Below are positions 26,392-36,388 of a stretch of DNA of 64,000 bases, one piece after another (the stretch's first letter is position 1; every line of letters begins with the position of its first letter). Origin of the DNA: Salinisphaera sp049568105. GTDB taxonomy: Bacteria > Pseudomonadota > Gammaproteobacteria > Nevskiales > Salinisphaeraceae. The notes under the pieces are model-generated. The model saw only the letters and a list, made by a program, of their open reading frames with translations. It was not told where the DNA came from and made no database searches. Position numbers and translations under genes: made by a program. Location: NCBI RefSeq assembly GCF_049568105.1, contig NZ_CP145335.1:2232001-2296000 (forward strand), given 5' to 3'.

Positions 26392-27177
26392 TCAGAAGTG
26401 ACCCTGAAAACCTACCGTTCCGCCATGACGCGATAGGCTGACGGTGGGTAGAAAACGATCGTCGGACATGCCGAGAAACGCCTCGTCTGCCACCACGCCG
26501 ATAAAATGCCCGAGGGCGGCGCCGACCAGCACGTCCGAGGGATAATGCTTGCGCGCGGCAACCCGCGCATAGTCCGTGCCTACGTTCAGTCCTACGGCCA
26601 GACTGCGCAGGGCGAGCTGGCTGGTATCGGAGATCGGCAGCGTATCGATATTGCGCTGGGTCATGGTGGCCGATACGCCGGTCAGCGCGGCATGGCCCGA
26701 GACAAAACTGTCGTGGCCGGACTCGTCGGGCCGCTGGCGGTCGACGCCTTTTTTCAGCCCTTCGACTACGCCCTCGGTCGCGGCTGCCGCACCGACGCCC
26801 ACCGCCAGACCCTTGGCCTTGTTGGGATACCACTGTCTCTGGTAGCTCGGCGCCGCCAGGGCCGTAGCCGTATACAGGGCTGCCGACGCGCCCAGCATGA
26901 CGTTACTGGCGGTTTTGGCATTGTCTTGCGAGCCGAAGATCGGCGTATGGTCGGACGCCCAATCCGCAATATCCCGATCGGCATGGTCGATCTGCAGCAG
27001 GCCGGCAGTAACCAGCGGGGCCCACGTTACCGGCGAGCGCGCCGCATCGGCCGCTGCGCTGCCCAGCCGCGACCAGCCCGGCGTGAGCGTGGCCCGAGAA
27101 CCCCAGGCAGGACCATCGGGCGCCGCCGAACAACCGGCCAGTCCCAGAGCCCCAACCAGTATCAATATCCGACGCAT
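26392..27177 (-). CDS. PAP2-family lipid phosphatase, predicted lipoprotein
   Basis: 261 residues. The lipobox LGLAGC is at residues 11-16. The PAP2 tripartite motif is present: GLKKGVDRQRPDES (motif 1), FVSGHAALTG (motif 2, SGH) and YARVAARKHYPSDVLVGA (motif 3, R-X6-H-X3-D). Hydrophobic stretches in the middle suggest membrane-associated helices. Such enzymes dephosphorylate phosphatidate or undecaprenyl pyrophosphate. The C-terminus (ALGHF and VSLSRHGGTVGFQGHF) is longer than the core. Confidence 0.9.
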   Translation of the reverse strand: MRRILILVGALGLAGCSAAPDGPAWGSRATLTPGWSRLGSAAADAARSPVTWAPLVTAGLLQIDHADRDIADWASDHTPIFGSQDNAKTASNVMLGASAALYTATALAAPSYQRQWYPNKAKGLAVGVGAAAATEGVVEGLKKGVDRQRPDESGHDSFVSGHAALTGVSATMTQRNIDTLPISDTSQLALRSLAVGLNVGTDYARVAARKHYPSDVLVGAALGHFIGVVADEAFLGMSDDRFLPTVSLSRHGGTVGFQGHF

Positions 27178-27663
27178 AGCAAACCTTGTTCAATACGGTA
27201 TGGCCGGTCTTCTAGCATTCGCGCCGTAAGGGGATCGTTCAAACCGCGGTGATACGCGGCGGAGTAGTCTGCCACATGCCCGGTCTACCGGCGAGCATGT
27301 CGATATTTCAACGCTCTTTCAACGCGTTATCAGCGCAAAGCGCGGGTCTTGCACGGCGCCCGTATCGCGCGAGTGACTGCGACTGGGCTTGTTATCGAGC
27401 CGCTGTCCGGTACTGGTGTTAATGGTTCAGGCCTTGGCCGGCTCGGCCGCGACGGCGGACCCACCGCTATCGATCCGAAACTGACAGGCGTGCGACGGTC
27501 ACGACGAACGCACCGGCGCTGTTCTGAAGCAGGTCGATGATGGGCTTTTGATTCAAGCGGTGCCTGCGATCGAGGCCAGACCGACTTGGCCCGAACCAGG
27601 GCGATACTGCCCGGCAATGGGCATGTGAGATCGGGTTTTCACTGGGCCGCCCGACCTCAAACC
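27178..27663. other. Intergenic, no gene recognised
   Basis: About 490 bp. Several short frames have no plausible motifs. The 3' end leads into the terminator of the aldehyde dehydrogenase gene. Confidence 0.35.
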
Positions 27664-27691
27664 TAAAAGCCCCGGCCAAAGACCGGGGCTT
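27664..27691 (-). terminator. Terminator of the aldehyde dehydrogenase gene
   Basis: A 9-bp stem AAGCCCCGG/CCGGGGCTT (27667-27691) is followed on the minus strand by TTTTAGG. It lies 50 bp past the stop at 27742. Confidence 0.85.
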
Positions 27692-27741
27692 ATCAACGCG
27701 GCTACTGGTCGCCAACCGATAGCGGGTCGGCAAGACTGGCG

Positions 27742-29118
27742 TTACTGCGCGATCATCAACGACTTGCTGTTGACGAATTCACGCATGCCGAAGCCGCCAT
27801 GTTCGCGGCCATAGCCGCTATCTTTGACGCCGCCGAACGGCAGGTTCGGCTGGGCAATATAGTAGCCGTTAATGCTGACCATGCCGGTATCGAAGTGGTC
27901 ACGGGCTAAACGTTCGGCGCGTTTCTCGTCCTTGGAGAAGATGCCGCCGCCCAGGCCATAGACCGAATCGTTGGCGATACGGATCGCATCCGCCTCGTCC
28001 TTGGCTCGGATCAGCGAGGCGACCGGGCCGAACAACTCGCCATCGTAGGCCGGCATACCGGGTTTAACGTTTTCCAGCACCGTCACCGGATAGAAAAAGC
28101 CTTCGACATCCGGCACTTCGCCGCCGATCGCACAGGTCGCGCCCTTGTCGATCGATGTCTTGACCTGTTCGTGCAAGGTATCGCGCAGATCCTCGCGAGC
28201 CAGCGGGCCGAGCTGGGTATTTTCGTCCGACGGGTCGCCGAATTCGACCTGCTTCATCTTCTCGATATAGGCATCGCGGAACTTCTCATAGACCGCATCC
28301 ACCACGACGAAGCGCTTGGCTGCCACGCAGGTCTGGCCGTTATTGTTGATCCGACCTGTAACGCAGGCGTTCACGGCCCGGTCGATATCGGCATCTTCGA
28401 GCACCAGAAAGGCATCGTTACTGCCAAGCTCCAGCACGCTTTTCTTGAGGTGCTGGCTGGCATCCGCTGCTACCTTGCGGCCCGTGGCCGCACTGCCGGT
28501 AAAGGTCACGCCCCGGACCAGCCGGTGTGCAGTCACTTGGCTGGCCTGTTCGTCCTGAATATAAAGGACGTTGAACACGTTCTCGGGCAGACCGGCTTCG
28601 CGGAAGATGCCTTCCAGCGCTTCGGCACAGCCCCAGACATTGGGCGAATGCTTGAGCAGCACTGTGTTGCCGGCCATCAGGTTCGCGATCGTATAGCGAA
28701 TCACCTGATAAAAAGGAAAGTTCCACGGCTGGATACCGAAGATAACGCCCACCGGCTGATGGGTAACGACAGCTCGCCCGCCCGGCAGATCGCGCTGTTC
28801 ATCGGCCAGCACGTCCGCAGCATGGTCGGCGCTATAGTCGCAAATGCCCTTGCAAAGCTGAAGCTCGCCGGGCGCTTCGGCGATCGGCTTGCCCATTTCT
28901 TCAGTGATCAAGCGCGACAGCCGATCTTGGTGCGAAACCAGCAGTTCGCCGACCTTACGCACGAGTGCGCCCCGTTCTTCGATGGAGCGCTGTTTCCAAT
29001 CCAGAAACGCTTCGTGGGTCTGCTCAATTTTCTGCTGTAGCTGGTCGTCCGTGATCGTATCGAATTCACGGATGGTCCGGCCGGTGGCCGGGTTGATGCT
29101 TTTCACTTTATCGGTCAT
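27742..29118 (-). CDS. NAD(P)-dependent aldehyde (succinate-semialdehyde-type) dehydrogenase
   Basis: 458 residues with the complete ALDH catalytic set: N133 (IQPWNFPF), E230 (LELGSNDAFLV) and C264 (NNNGQTCVAAKR). The Rossmann region is VTFTGSAATGRK. The length and the NNNGQTC motif fit the succinate-semialdehyde dehydrogenase branch, though the aldehyde used is not determined. Start ATG 29118 is preceded by GGAGAGTC. It is followed by a strong terminator and has no partner gene. Confidence 0.93.
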   Translation of the reverse strand: MTDKVKSINPATGRTIREFDTITDDQLQQKIEQTHEAFLDWKQRSIEERGALVRKVGELLVSHQDRLSRLITEEMGKPIAEAPGELQLCKGICDYSADHAADVLADEQRDLPGGRAVVTHQPVGVIFGIQPWNFPFYQVIRYTIANLMAGNTVLLKHSPNVWGCAEALEGIFREAGLPENVFNVLYIQDEQASQVTAHRLVRGVTFTGSAATGRKVAADASQHLKKSVLELGSNDAFLVLEDADIDRAVNACVTGRINNNGQTCVAAKRFVVVDAVYEKFRDAYIEKMKQVEFGDPSDENTQLGPLAREDLRDTLHEQVKTSIDKGATCAIGGEVPDVEGFFYPVTVLENVKPGMPAYDGELFGPVASLIRAKDEADAIRIANDSVYGLGGGIFSKDEKRAERLARDHFDTGMVSINGYYIAQPNLPFGGVKDSGYGREHGGFGMREFVNSKSLMIAQ

Positions 29119-29362
29119 ACGACTCTCCAGAATCGATGAAAGGCAGAAGACATGTTTCGTAGAGCACGCTCTGCCGCCATGTGATTCATTGGATGCTGTT
29201 CTAGCCGCGCTTATTCAAGGCCAATCGCAAAATAAATGCGCTATACATGCAAACTGGCCCAACGGGTTTTCGGGAATTCAGCGCGCAGCGCCATTCAACC
29301 GTGTTGTCATAGCAGTCGTGCCCGCCCGGGTTAGCCCCATGCCAGGATAACGAGACCTCGCG

Positions 29363-30730
29363 CTACCGGGATTTAATCCACCCGGCGATATCCGAGATGA
29401 CCTCGCTATCGACGTAGGCCGGCTTATGGTAATCGGTCGGCGTCAGCGTTTTGCCAGCCGGCGTGAACAGATGGCTTAGCCCGGGATATAGCCGAAAGGC
29501 GACGTTCGATTGGTCGGCCAGGGCTGTTTCCCAGGCCTCGAAATCCTTGGCCGCCGATACCTGGAAATCGCGGCCCCCCTGGAGAAACAGCATCGGCAGG
29601 GACAGCGACTTCGCGACCGCGACCTGATCGTAGCGGTGCAAGCTCAGCCACCAAGTCTGGGGCGCCCCCATGAAATCGCCTTCGGGCGGATGATCCGGAT
29701 CCGCGTTTTCGAGCAGCCGCTGTTCTTCGGCCCGCGCTTTATTCGAGGCTTGAACCCTAGCCGGTGACAATCCCTGGCGCCGGCCTTGCTCACGGGTTTG
29801 CTGACGCATGATCGCGACCAGCTTCCGCGCCGGGGCCGCCAGCAGGATGAGCCCAGCCAGCTTGGGCGCACGCCGACCGATACGCGGTGCCAGCATGGCA
29901 CCCTCGCTATGGCCGAGCACGAATAGCCGGTCGGAATCGATCGCGTCCTGCTTGGCGAGCCGCTGCACGGCCGCCAAGGCATCGTCAGTTGCTTCCTCGT
30001 CGACAGTGAGACCGCGATTGGCGCGCATCTGCTTCGGATAATCCGCCGAGCGTTTATCGTAGCGCAATGAGGCTACGCCAGCGGCTGCCAGACCCTCGGC
30101 GAGATCGCGAAACGGCTTGCTGCCACCCACGGTTTCATCCATGACGTGCGGGCCCGAGCCGGCGACCAGTACGACTGCCGGAAACGGCCCCTTACCGGCC
30201 GGCAGGGTGAGCGCGCCGCGCAGCGGCCCATATGGCGACGGCACCGATAGTGGTGCGATACGTATGCCGTTGGCCTGGGTTTTCGCCGCGACCGGTTTCT
30301 TGGCCTCGGCCGCACGTGCTTCGGCGTCGATGGTCGCTGCAAGCCGGGTCGCCGGCATGAGCTGAGCGGCTGTGATCCGGGCGTCATCGTTACAGCCATA
30401 CAGCGCGTCCCACTGCGCATGCTCGAATTCAACGGGCGTGACCACTACAGGCTGACCGCCGATGACTTCGACGCGCGACCGGCCATGGCTTTGATACTTG
30501 CCGGTATTGCGCTGTATCGATTGCCATATCTGCCGAATCTTGGCCGGCGGCAGCTGCTTCGCGACCGTCGGCGCGAAGTGCTTGCCCGCTGCCTCGTAGT
30601 CGCCTCGAGCCACGGCTTCGAACGAGGCTTTAGCGTGTGCGATGCACACATCTTCTGGCGCCGCATTCGACGACGAAGAAAACATAACAACGCCAATCAG
30701 ACACGCTGAACTGAGTATCGAATATTTCAT
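29363..30730 (-). CDS. Exported alpha/beta-hydrolase with DUF3887-like N-terminal domain
   Basis: 455 residues with a signal peptide (MKYSILSSACLIGVVMFSSS, then SNAA). Residues ~25-120 form a small domain with KLRxxW-like elements (LPPAKIRQIWQSIQRNTGKY), as in DUF3887. The alpha/beta-hydrolase domain follows: VLVAGSGPHVMDET oxyanion loop, GHSEGAML with nucleophile S275, FLQGGRDFQV with the acid, and YPGLSHLF with the histidine. This architecture is typical of secreted bacterial esterase/peptidase-like hydrolases with unknown substrate. Confidence 0.88.
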   Translation of the reverse strand: MKYSILSSACLIGVVMFSSSSNAAPEDVCIAHAKASFEAVARGDYEAAGKHFAPTVAKQLPPAKIRQIWQSIQRNTGKYQSHGRSRVEVIGGQPVVVTPVEFEHAQWDALYGCNDDARITAAQLMPATRLAATIDAEARAAEAKKPVAAKTQANGIRIAPLSVPSPYGPLRGALTLPAGKGPFPAVVLVAGSGPHVMDETVGGSKPFRDLAEGLAAAGVASLRYDKRSADYPKQMRANRGLTVDEEATDDALAAVQRLAKQDAIDSDRLFVLGHSEGAMLAPRIGRRAPKLAGLILLAAPARKLVAIMRQQTREQGRRQGLSPARVQASNKARAEEQRLLENADPDHPPEGDFMGAPQTWWLSLHRYDQVAVAKSLSLPMLFLQGGRDFQVSAAKDFEAWETALADQSNVAFRLYPGLSHLFTPAGKTLTPTDYHKPAYVDSEVISDIAGWIKSR

Positions 30731-31442
30731 GAGCTATGCCCGATGGGTATAGCACCCTCGCCTCCCTGGTCAGTATGCCGTAAAGCAAATATCGCGCCAT
30801 GGGCGGGCCGTGTTCGGCCAGGCATTCGCTGCACCGGCGCTGACGGGCTGCTGGGAGCCGACGAGAAATCTTAAAAGCCCGGCGAGGACCTGGGCATCCC
30901 CGGATAACTCGCTGCTGCCGCCGACAAATCCCGCTGTTTTCAAAGCACAGTCGTCATCGCCCCGAGGGTACCCGTCGAGTGCTCCGTGTCTGCCCAACCG
31001 TGATCCCGGCCACAGCGCCGATCGCCTACCCGGTCTGAACCATATCGTGGCTCACGCCCGGCCCGTGGCGGGCGGCACAGCGCCTGGCTATCGAACGCCT
31101 ACAGCGCCAACATTCACCCCAGACCACGTATCGCATCGGCTCGGCTACACAGCCTACGGGGCACTCGAGGCCTACGACTATAAGCTCGCTTTCAATACCC
31201 TACCTAATAAGCGTTATTAGCGGCACGGCCTACCGATCCGAGGCGCTCGTGCGTACGCTTTGTTGGGATACGAAATACCACCCCCGGGCGTGGATTGATG
31301 GCGATCGATCGGCACCGGAGACCGCGGCGCCGTTCACGATCGGCTGCCCTTGGACAAGACGGTCGCGCGCTACTCGATACCGCGATCCGAATCCGCCGAG
31401 TGGCCCAGCCCCGTCGAACGCACTACAAGGAATCTGCAGAAC
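30731..31442. other. Intergenic, no gene recognised
   Basis: About 710 bp. One 136-codon frame (30810-31220) is poor in recognisable motifs and is rejected. The right end carries the AAGGA of the SDR gene. Confidence 0.4.
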
Positions 31443-32210
31443 ATGAACCCAACCTATGATTTTTCCGGCCGCACCGCTTTTGTCACCGGGGCTGCCCGCG
31501 GCATGGGCCTGGCCACTGCAACCGGATTTGCCGAGTCCGGGGCGGCCGTTGCCATGGTCGACCGGGATCCGAAGGAATTGCAAGCTGCGGTCGAAAAACT
31601 CACCGATGCCGGCTATAAAGCGCTCGCGATCACCTGCGACGTGACCGACGAAGACCAGATCAAACAGGCCGTCGAACGCACCGTTGCCGAATTCGGCAGT
31701 CTGGATATGGCCTTCAACAATGCCGGCATTCAGGCCGATGCCACCGAACTCGCCGATATTTCGCTCGACGATTTCGATCAGATGCAGTCGATCAACCTGC
31801 GCGGCGTTTTTGCTTGCATGAAGTATCAACTCATCCAGATGCGCAAGCAGGGTTCCGGCGCGATCGTGAACAACAGCTCGCTTGGCGGCTTCGTCGGCGT
31901 ACCGGGCCGGGCGACTTATCACGCGGCCAAGCACGGTGTGCATGGTCTGATCAAAACCGCCGGCCTGGACTATGCCGCACAAGGCATCCGTGTGAATGGG
32001 GTGGCCCCGGGCATTATCGATACGCCGATGGTCTCGGACATGAAAAACGCCGAGGAAGGCGTGATCGAGGACATGATGCGCGACGTGCCGATCAAGCGGC
32101 TGGGTCAGGCCGAGGAAGTCGCTGCGGCTGCGCTGTGGCTGTGTAGCGATGCCGCGAGCTTCGTGGTCGGGCATGTAATCGCTGTGGACGGTGGCTATGT
32201 CGCGCGCTGA
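31443..32210 (+). CDS. Short-chain dehydrogenase/reductase
   Basis: 255 residues. The NAD(P) glycine motif is TGAARGMG (residues 15-22). The catalytic set is N118 region, S145/146 (IVNNSSLGG), Y159 and K163 (YHAAKHG). VNGVAPGIIDTPM and VVGHVIAVDGGY are typical of classical SDRs such as glucose/3-oxoacyl reductases. Upstream AAGGA supports this start over an in-frame ATG 31 codons earlier. The stop overlaps the next gene by 14 bp, so the two are likely coupled. Confidence 0.93.
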   Translation: MNPTYDFSGRTAFVTGAARGMGLATATGFAESGAAVAMVDRDPKELQAAVEKLTDAGYKALAITCDVTDEDQIKQAVERTVAEFGSLDMAFNNAGIQADATELADISLDDFDQMQSINLRGVFACMKYQLIQMRKQGSGAIVNNSSLGGFVGVPGRATYHAAKHGVHGLIKTAGLDYAAQGIRVNGVAPGIIDTPMVSDMKNAEEGVIEDMMRDVPIKRLGQAEEVAAAALWLCSDAASFVVGHVIAVDGGYVAR

Positions 32211-32790
32211 TCTGGCCATGACGCTCGACCCGGCAGATGCGGTCGTCGTATTCGCCGATCTGCAGCCGGAATTGGTGCATAAAAGCCGCACCCATTCCGG
32301 CGAAGCAATCGAGGCCGGCGCCGAGGCCCTGGCACGGGCGGCCCGAATCCTGGGCATGCCGATGCTGTTCAGCCTGGTTGCGGTCGATGGCAAACCATCG
32401 AACCATCTGCCGGCTCTGGCCAACCATGCCAGCCAGAAGAACAGTTTTACTCGCACTAACGCTCGCCCCTTTGGCGACGAGGCCTTCGTCTCGGCGCTCG
32501 AAGCCACCGGGCGGCGCACTATTGTGATCGCCGGCTATTCCAGCGAAGCCGTGCTCCAGTATCTGGCACTGGACGGCATAGCCCAGGATTATCGCGTGGT
32601 GGTGGCGCTCGAGGCCTGCGGAGGACGTTCGGCGCGCACCGAGGCCGCCGCGCTGCGTCGTATCGAAGGCGCCGGCGGCATCGTCACATCGATCGCCGAT
32701 ATTCTGCAATCGTGCGAGCCGGACATGACCAGTGCCCGAGGCCAGGACATCTTCGCAGTCGTTCACGACTTCATGGGCAAGGATCTCTGA
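32197..32790 (+). CDS. Isochorismatase-like protein lacking the catalytic cysteine
   Basis: 197 residues from ATG 32197; GTG 32191 or ATG 32218 (MTLDPADAVVVFADLQPELV) are alternatives. The fold is that of isochorismatase/cysteine hydrolases: VVFADLQPELV with the acidic residue, and QKNSFTRTNA with the lysine. In active family members the cysteine sits in GxSTExCV. Here the motif is AGYSSEAVLQYLALDG, with no cysteine. The protein may be an inactive paralogue or use other chemistry. It overlaps the SDR gene. Confidence 0.85.
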   Translation: MSRADLAMTLDPADAVVVFADLQPELVHKSRTHSGEAIEAGAEALARAARILGMPMLFSLVAVDGKPSNHLPALANHASQKNSFTRTNARPFGDEAFVSALEATGRRTIVIAGYSSEAVLQYLALDGIAQDYRVVVALEACGGRSARTEAAALRRIEGAGGIVTSIADILQSCEPDMTSARGQDIFAVVHDFMGKDL

Positions 32791-33021
32791 TCGGACGCTC
32801 ACAACAACCGGCCGGAAGACTGGCCCGTGGCGGTGGCAGCTTCGCGTGCGGCGCCGCTGTCAGCCACTCGCGGCTTGGTCTTTGAGCTCCGGTACGCAGC
32901 CCGGCGCCTGTGCCGACGAGCACCGGCGAGTGATGCGCTGAACGACACCCAGTAGCTGGCCCGCCAGGGCCGGCGACCACGGCAGAACAACCGTATTTTC
33001 GAAGTCTAAGGACACACCGCC

Positions 33022-34008
33022 ATGCATTACAGAACCCTAGGCCGCACCGGCCTTAAGGTGAGCCCGCTCACCCTCGGTACGATGAACTTCGGCGAGCTGA
33101 CCGACGAGCCGACATCGTTTCGAATCATGGACGAGGCCTTGGACGCCGGCATCAACCATTTCGATACGGCCGATGTCTACGGCGGCCCCCAGAGCCCGGA
33201 TATGGACAAGGGCTATGGCATTTCCGAGGAGATCATCGGCAAGTGGCTGGCCGCCACCGGCAAACGCGATCGCATCGTGCTGGCCACCAAGGTCTATCAA
33301 CCCATGGAAACCGGGCCGAACGATCGTGGCCTGTCGGCCTATCATATCCGGCGCGCCTGCGAGGCCAGCCTGAAGCGGCTAGGCACTGATCATATCGATC
33401 TCTACCAGATGCACCACATCGATCGGAATACGCCGTGGGAAGAAGTCTGGCAGGCGATGGAGCAGCTCGTACGCGAGGGCAAGATCACCTATGTCGGCAG
33501 CAGCAACTTCGCGGCCTGGAACGTGGTGAGCGCCCAATGTGCAGCCAAGGCCCGGAATTTCCTGGGGCTGGCCTCCGAGCAGAGTCTTTACAACCTCACC
33601 CAGCGCACGATCGAGCTCGAGATGATTCCAGCGCTGCGAGAATACGGAATTGGCCTGATCCCCTGGAGCCCGATTGGCCAGGGCATGCTGGCCGGCGCGC
33701 TCGGCAAACATAATGAAGGCCGACGCGGCAGCGACGCTTTCGAACAGAAGCTGGACAAGCTGCGCCCCCAGGTCGAGGCATACGAAACGTTATGTGCCGA
33801 CATCGGCGCCGCCCCGGCCCAGGTCGCCCTGGCCTGGTTGCTGCACAACCCCGTCGTGACCGCGACTATCGTCGGCCCGCGCACGGTCGAGCATCTGAAG
33901 CAGAATCTCGGCGCGGCTGACCTGACGCTGTCGGAGGCTACCCTCAAACGACTGGACGAAATCTGGCCTGGGCCGGGTGGTGAGGCGCCGATGGCCTATG
34001 CCTGGTAA
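33022..34008 (+). CDS. Aldo/keto reductase
   Basis: 328 residues. AKR motifs: FDTADVYGG (D48, Y53), LATKVYQ (K90), YQMHHIDRN (H131/H132), and a NADPH-binding end IVGPRTVEHLKQNL. The family is the YghZ/Kv-beta-like or YajO-like group, reducing aldehydes and ketones. AAGGACA lies at good distance from the ATG. It follows the SDR and isochorismatase-like genes with a 231-bp gap, so it may belong to the same unit only loosely. Confidence 0.93.
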   Translation: MHYRTLGRTGLKVSPLTLGTMNFGELTDEPTSFRIMDEALDAGINHFDTADVYGGPQSPDMDKGYGISEEIIGKWLAATGKRDRIVLATKVYQPMETGPNDRGLSAYHIRRACEASLKRLGTDHIDLYQMHHIDRNTPWEEVWQAMEQLVREGKITYVGSSNFAAWNVVSAQCAAKARNFLGLASEQSLYNLTQRTIELEMIPALREYGIGLIPWSPIGQGMLAGALGKHNEGRRGSDAFEQKLDKLRPQVEAYETLCADIGAAPAQVALAWLLHNPVVTATIVGPRTVEHLKQNLGAADLTLSEATLKRLDEIWPGPGGEAPMAYAW

Positions 34009-34578
34009 ACCGTTTCCGCCCTGCTTTTCGGCATTGGCGTGACGACTACGGGCTAAGTACGGTGCCCCGGTTCGAGAGCCGACTTAGCAGCGAACATCTG
34101 GACGCGTTGGCGGGCCGCACGCCGGCTTGCGTTGGGCAGCAGGTGAGACGACGCGCTTCGCATCCTATCGATGCGAAGCGCGTCCTATATGCCGCCTTCT
34201 CTGGTCAGCGATAACGCGGCGAGCATTTTCGCCGCGGCTGACTGCATTCCGCGCCTCGCGCCGGGCGGTATCGGTCAGCGCTGTTTGAGACATACCGGTC
34301 AGCCGCGGTGGGCCGAGCCATAGCGCTTCTTCCTACGCCCACCTAAAAGGGCCCCACGTCCGGCAATGTCGGCTCATACACGAGCCGTTGGAGCCGATGC
34401 CCTGTTTGAAAGCTCTGGCCTGATACTGCATTTCTCAGGCCCCGTTTAGGCGCGACTATCGACGCGGGCGCAGATCGCCTATTCGCACCGATCGGTGGCG
34501 CAGTCGACCGCGAAGCCGGTCGGGCGCCCGCTCAATGTGGGGGTGCCCACCGGCCAGATCCTTCCATGCGCTCGCGGC
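34009..34578. other. Intergenic, no gene recognised
   Basis: About 570 bp between two convergent genes. It holds the perfect hairpin at 34150-34184; the rest is without recognisable features. Confidence 0.4.
34150..34184. repeat. Perfect 15-bp inverted repeat (hairpin)
   Basis: GACGCGCTTCGCATC (34150-34164) and its exact reverse complement GATGCGAAGCGCGTC (34170-34184) are separated by 5 bases. No T tract follows. It lies 140 bp past the aldo/keto reductase and may act as a transcript end or a protein-binding site. Confidence 0.6.
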
Positions 34579-35394
34579 TCAGGCCGCAGACGTTGTCGCA
34601 AGCGGCTTACGGAACATGAACACCTTCTCACCGCGTAACAAGCCGTATTCGAGCAGTTCTTCGCCTTCGGCCGTGACTTCTGCAGCCAGCTGCAGCCCGG
34701 CGCTGGCGATACGGGCCCTGAAATCGCGTCCGTAATAACGCCTGTGATCGCCCTGGCCGAAGTGTAGCCAGCGCCCCGTCTGGGTCTGGATAGCCTCGTT
34801 CTCGTAGGTCTGCGCCCAGCCTTCGATGATCGGCACCATGCATACCAGTACGCCGCCATCGACCAAGATGCGATGCAACTCGCTGGCCGCCTTGTAATCA
34901 TCGACGTGCTCCAGCACATGATTGGCGATGATCAGCCGCACACTGGCATCCGGCAGATCGATATCTTCCAGATTCAGTTTGAGATCGGCGTCGAAAAACA
35001 GGTCAGCAGTCTGGTAACGCCCCCAGCGTTTTCTGAAATGGCGGACCAAAACCGGCTCGGCGGCGAAATGCAGCACCTGCTCATCAGCGCCGATTTCGGG
35101 AATGACCTCTGCCCGATCCATGGCCAACATCAACAGCCGGTGCCGCTCGAAGCTGCCACAGCGCGGACATCGGGCATCTAGACGTGGCGGCCGCCCCTTG
35201 ATGCCGAAATAGCCCCGGTAATCGCAGAGATTGCAGTGACGCGCTGCGATCGGCTTTAACCCCCGATAGGCCATCAGCGGTTTCATTACACATTTTTCCA
35301 GTACGGTCGGCGGTGTGACCGTCCGAATGATCTTCTTGAAGGCTTGGTTGACGTTTCCCCCTGCCAAAACATCGATGGGAAGACAGCGATCCAT
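34579..35394 (-). CDS. SAM-dependent methyltransferase with N-terminal zinc-ribbon
   Basis: 271 residues. A four-cysteine pattern HCNLCDYRG...CPRCGS (residues ~53-80) suggests a zinc ribbon. The class I methyltransferase domain follows, with LHFAAEPVLVRHFRKRW, QTADLFFDADLKLNLEDIDL and LIIANHVLEHVDDYKAASEL. The HVLEHVDD motif is typical of methyltransferase 11/UbiE-like enzymes. The substrate is unknown. The length and zinc ribbon resemble the family around surface-polysaccharide methyltransferases. Confidence 0.88.
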   Translation of the reverse strand: MDRCLPIDVLAGGNVNQAFKKIIRTVTPPTVLEKCVMKPLMAYRGLKPIAARHCNLCDYRGYFGIKGRPPRLDARCPRCGSFERHRLLMLAMDRAEVIPEIGADEQVLHFAAEPVLVRHFRKRWGRYQTADLFFDADLKLNLEDIDLPDASVRLIIANHVLEHVDDYKAASELHRILVDGGVLVCMVPIIEGWAQTYENEAIQTQTGRWLHFGQGDHRRYYGRDFRARIASAGLQLAAEVTAEGEELLEYGLLRGEKVFMFRKPLATTSAA

Positions 35395-35800
35395 AGGCGG
35401 CGGTTTGTCGGGTTATATGAGGATTCGCGGCCCTCCGATCGGGTGAGCTCGCAGGCTACACCCTCCCATTGCGGTCCCAGCGAGCCAGCCTATGAACGTG
35501 TTTAAACCGTACTCACTGTCGCCGGCGCAGGATTTGACTTCGGCTAACTCGACTCGCAGCTGCGGCGAAGCAACCCCGTTAAGGCGATGGGTCGCGCCCT
35601 TGTGGGGCCAACTCGAACCCGGGCCGCAAGAACCATGCGGTTTGGGCCGCTAAAACGCGATCAATTACGACCAGTCTCGACTGGGCTAACCAGCCAGGCT
35701 GCTCCAGTGCCATGAGTCGGCCGTAGACCAGTCGCGTATCGATATACGATCGCCCCCGGCGCTCGGCACGGGGCCAGCGTTGGCGCTGGTCCTTACCCGA
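35395..35800. other. Intergenic, no gene recognised
   Basis: 406 bp between two minus-strand genes. A few short frames show no motif. Confidence 0.35.
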
Positions 35801-36388
35801 TCAGCCCGGCTTTTGGCGATCGTGGAAATGCGCGGCCACCAACTGACGTGCGTGCGCCCATAGCACCGTCGAGCCGCGTTCGATCGTCGGACCATAGCGC
35901 TCATGGACCTGTTGTTCGGATACGTGGTGGTCGTTCCATGTGCCACCGCCGGTCAGCGTATTCAAAAGTAGCGGCTGCAGACGATCGAGCGCTTTTGCGT
36001 ATTCGGCTTCCGGCGTTTCGGCGGCTTCGAATTCCTGCCAAAGAGAAAACAGTTTGAGGGCCTGATCTTCCGGAAGCAGGCCGAACAGGCGGTCGGCCGC
36101 GGCCTGTTCTCGCGCCTCGATCGCTTTTGGATCGTGCCCACCGTGAATCGGCGCATCGCCGGCGTCGATTTCGACGATATCGTGAACCAGCAGGAGCTTG
36201 ATGACCTTGGCGGTATCCACAGCCTCATCGTCGGCGAGGATCAGCGCGAACATCGCAAGGTGCCACGAATGCTCGGCCGAGTTTTCGCGCCGGCTGCGAT
36301 CGACCAACGGCGACTGGCGCACTACGGTTTTCAGCGCATCGATTTCTGCTAGAAACGCAAGCTGTTCGGTAAGACGGGGCTCGGGCAT
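35801..36388 (-). CDS. HD-domain 5'-nucleotidase-like phosphohydrolase (YfbR/HDDC2 type)
   Basis: 195 residues. The HD superfamily metal motifs are RRENSAEHSWHLAMFALIL (first histidine), LLVHDIVEIDAGDAPI (HD) and QPLLLNTLTGGGTWN. It matches the HDDC2/YfbR group that removes phosphate from deoxynucleoside monophosphates. The gene is preceded by a 580-bp gap and is monocistronic. Confidence 0.9.
   Translation of the reverse strand: MPEPRLTEQLAFLAEIDALKTVVRQSPLVDRSRRENSAEHSWHLAMFALILADDEAVDTAKVIKLLLVHDIVEIDAGDAPIHGGHDPKAIEAREQAAADRLFGLLPEDQALKLFSLWQEFEAAETPEAEYAKALDRLQPLLLNTLTGGGTWNDHHVSEQQVHERYGPTIERGSTVLWAHARQLVAAHFHDRQKPG

Noticed and set aside
30810..31220. Open frame of 136 codons upstream of the SDR gene
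   Set aside because: It has no ribosome-binding site, no recognised motif and an odd codon pattern; the region looks non-coding.
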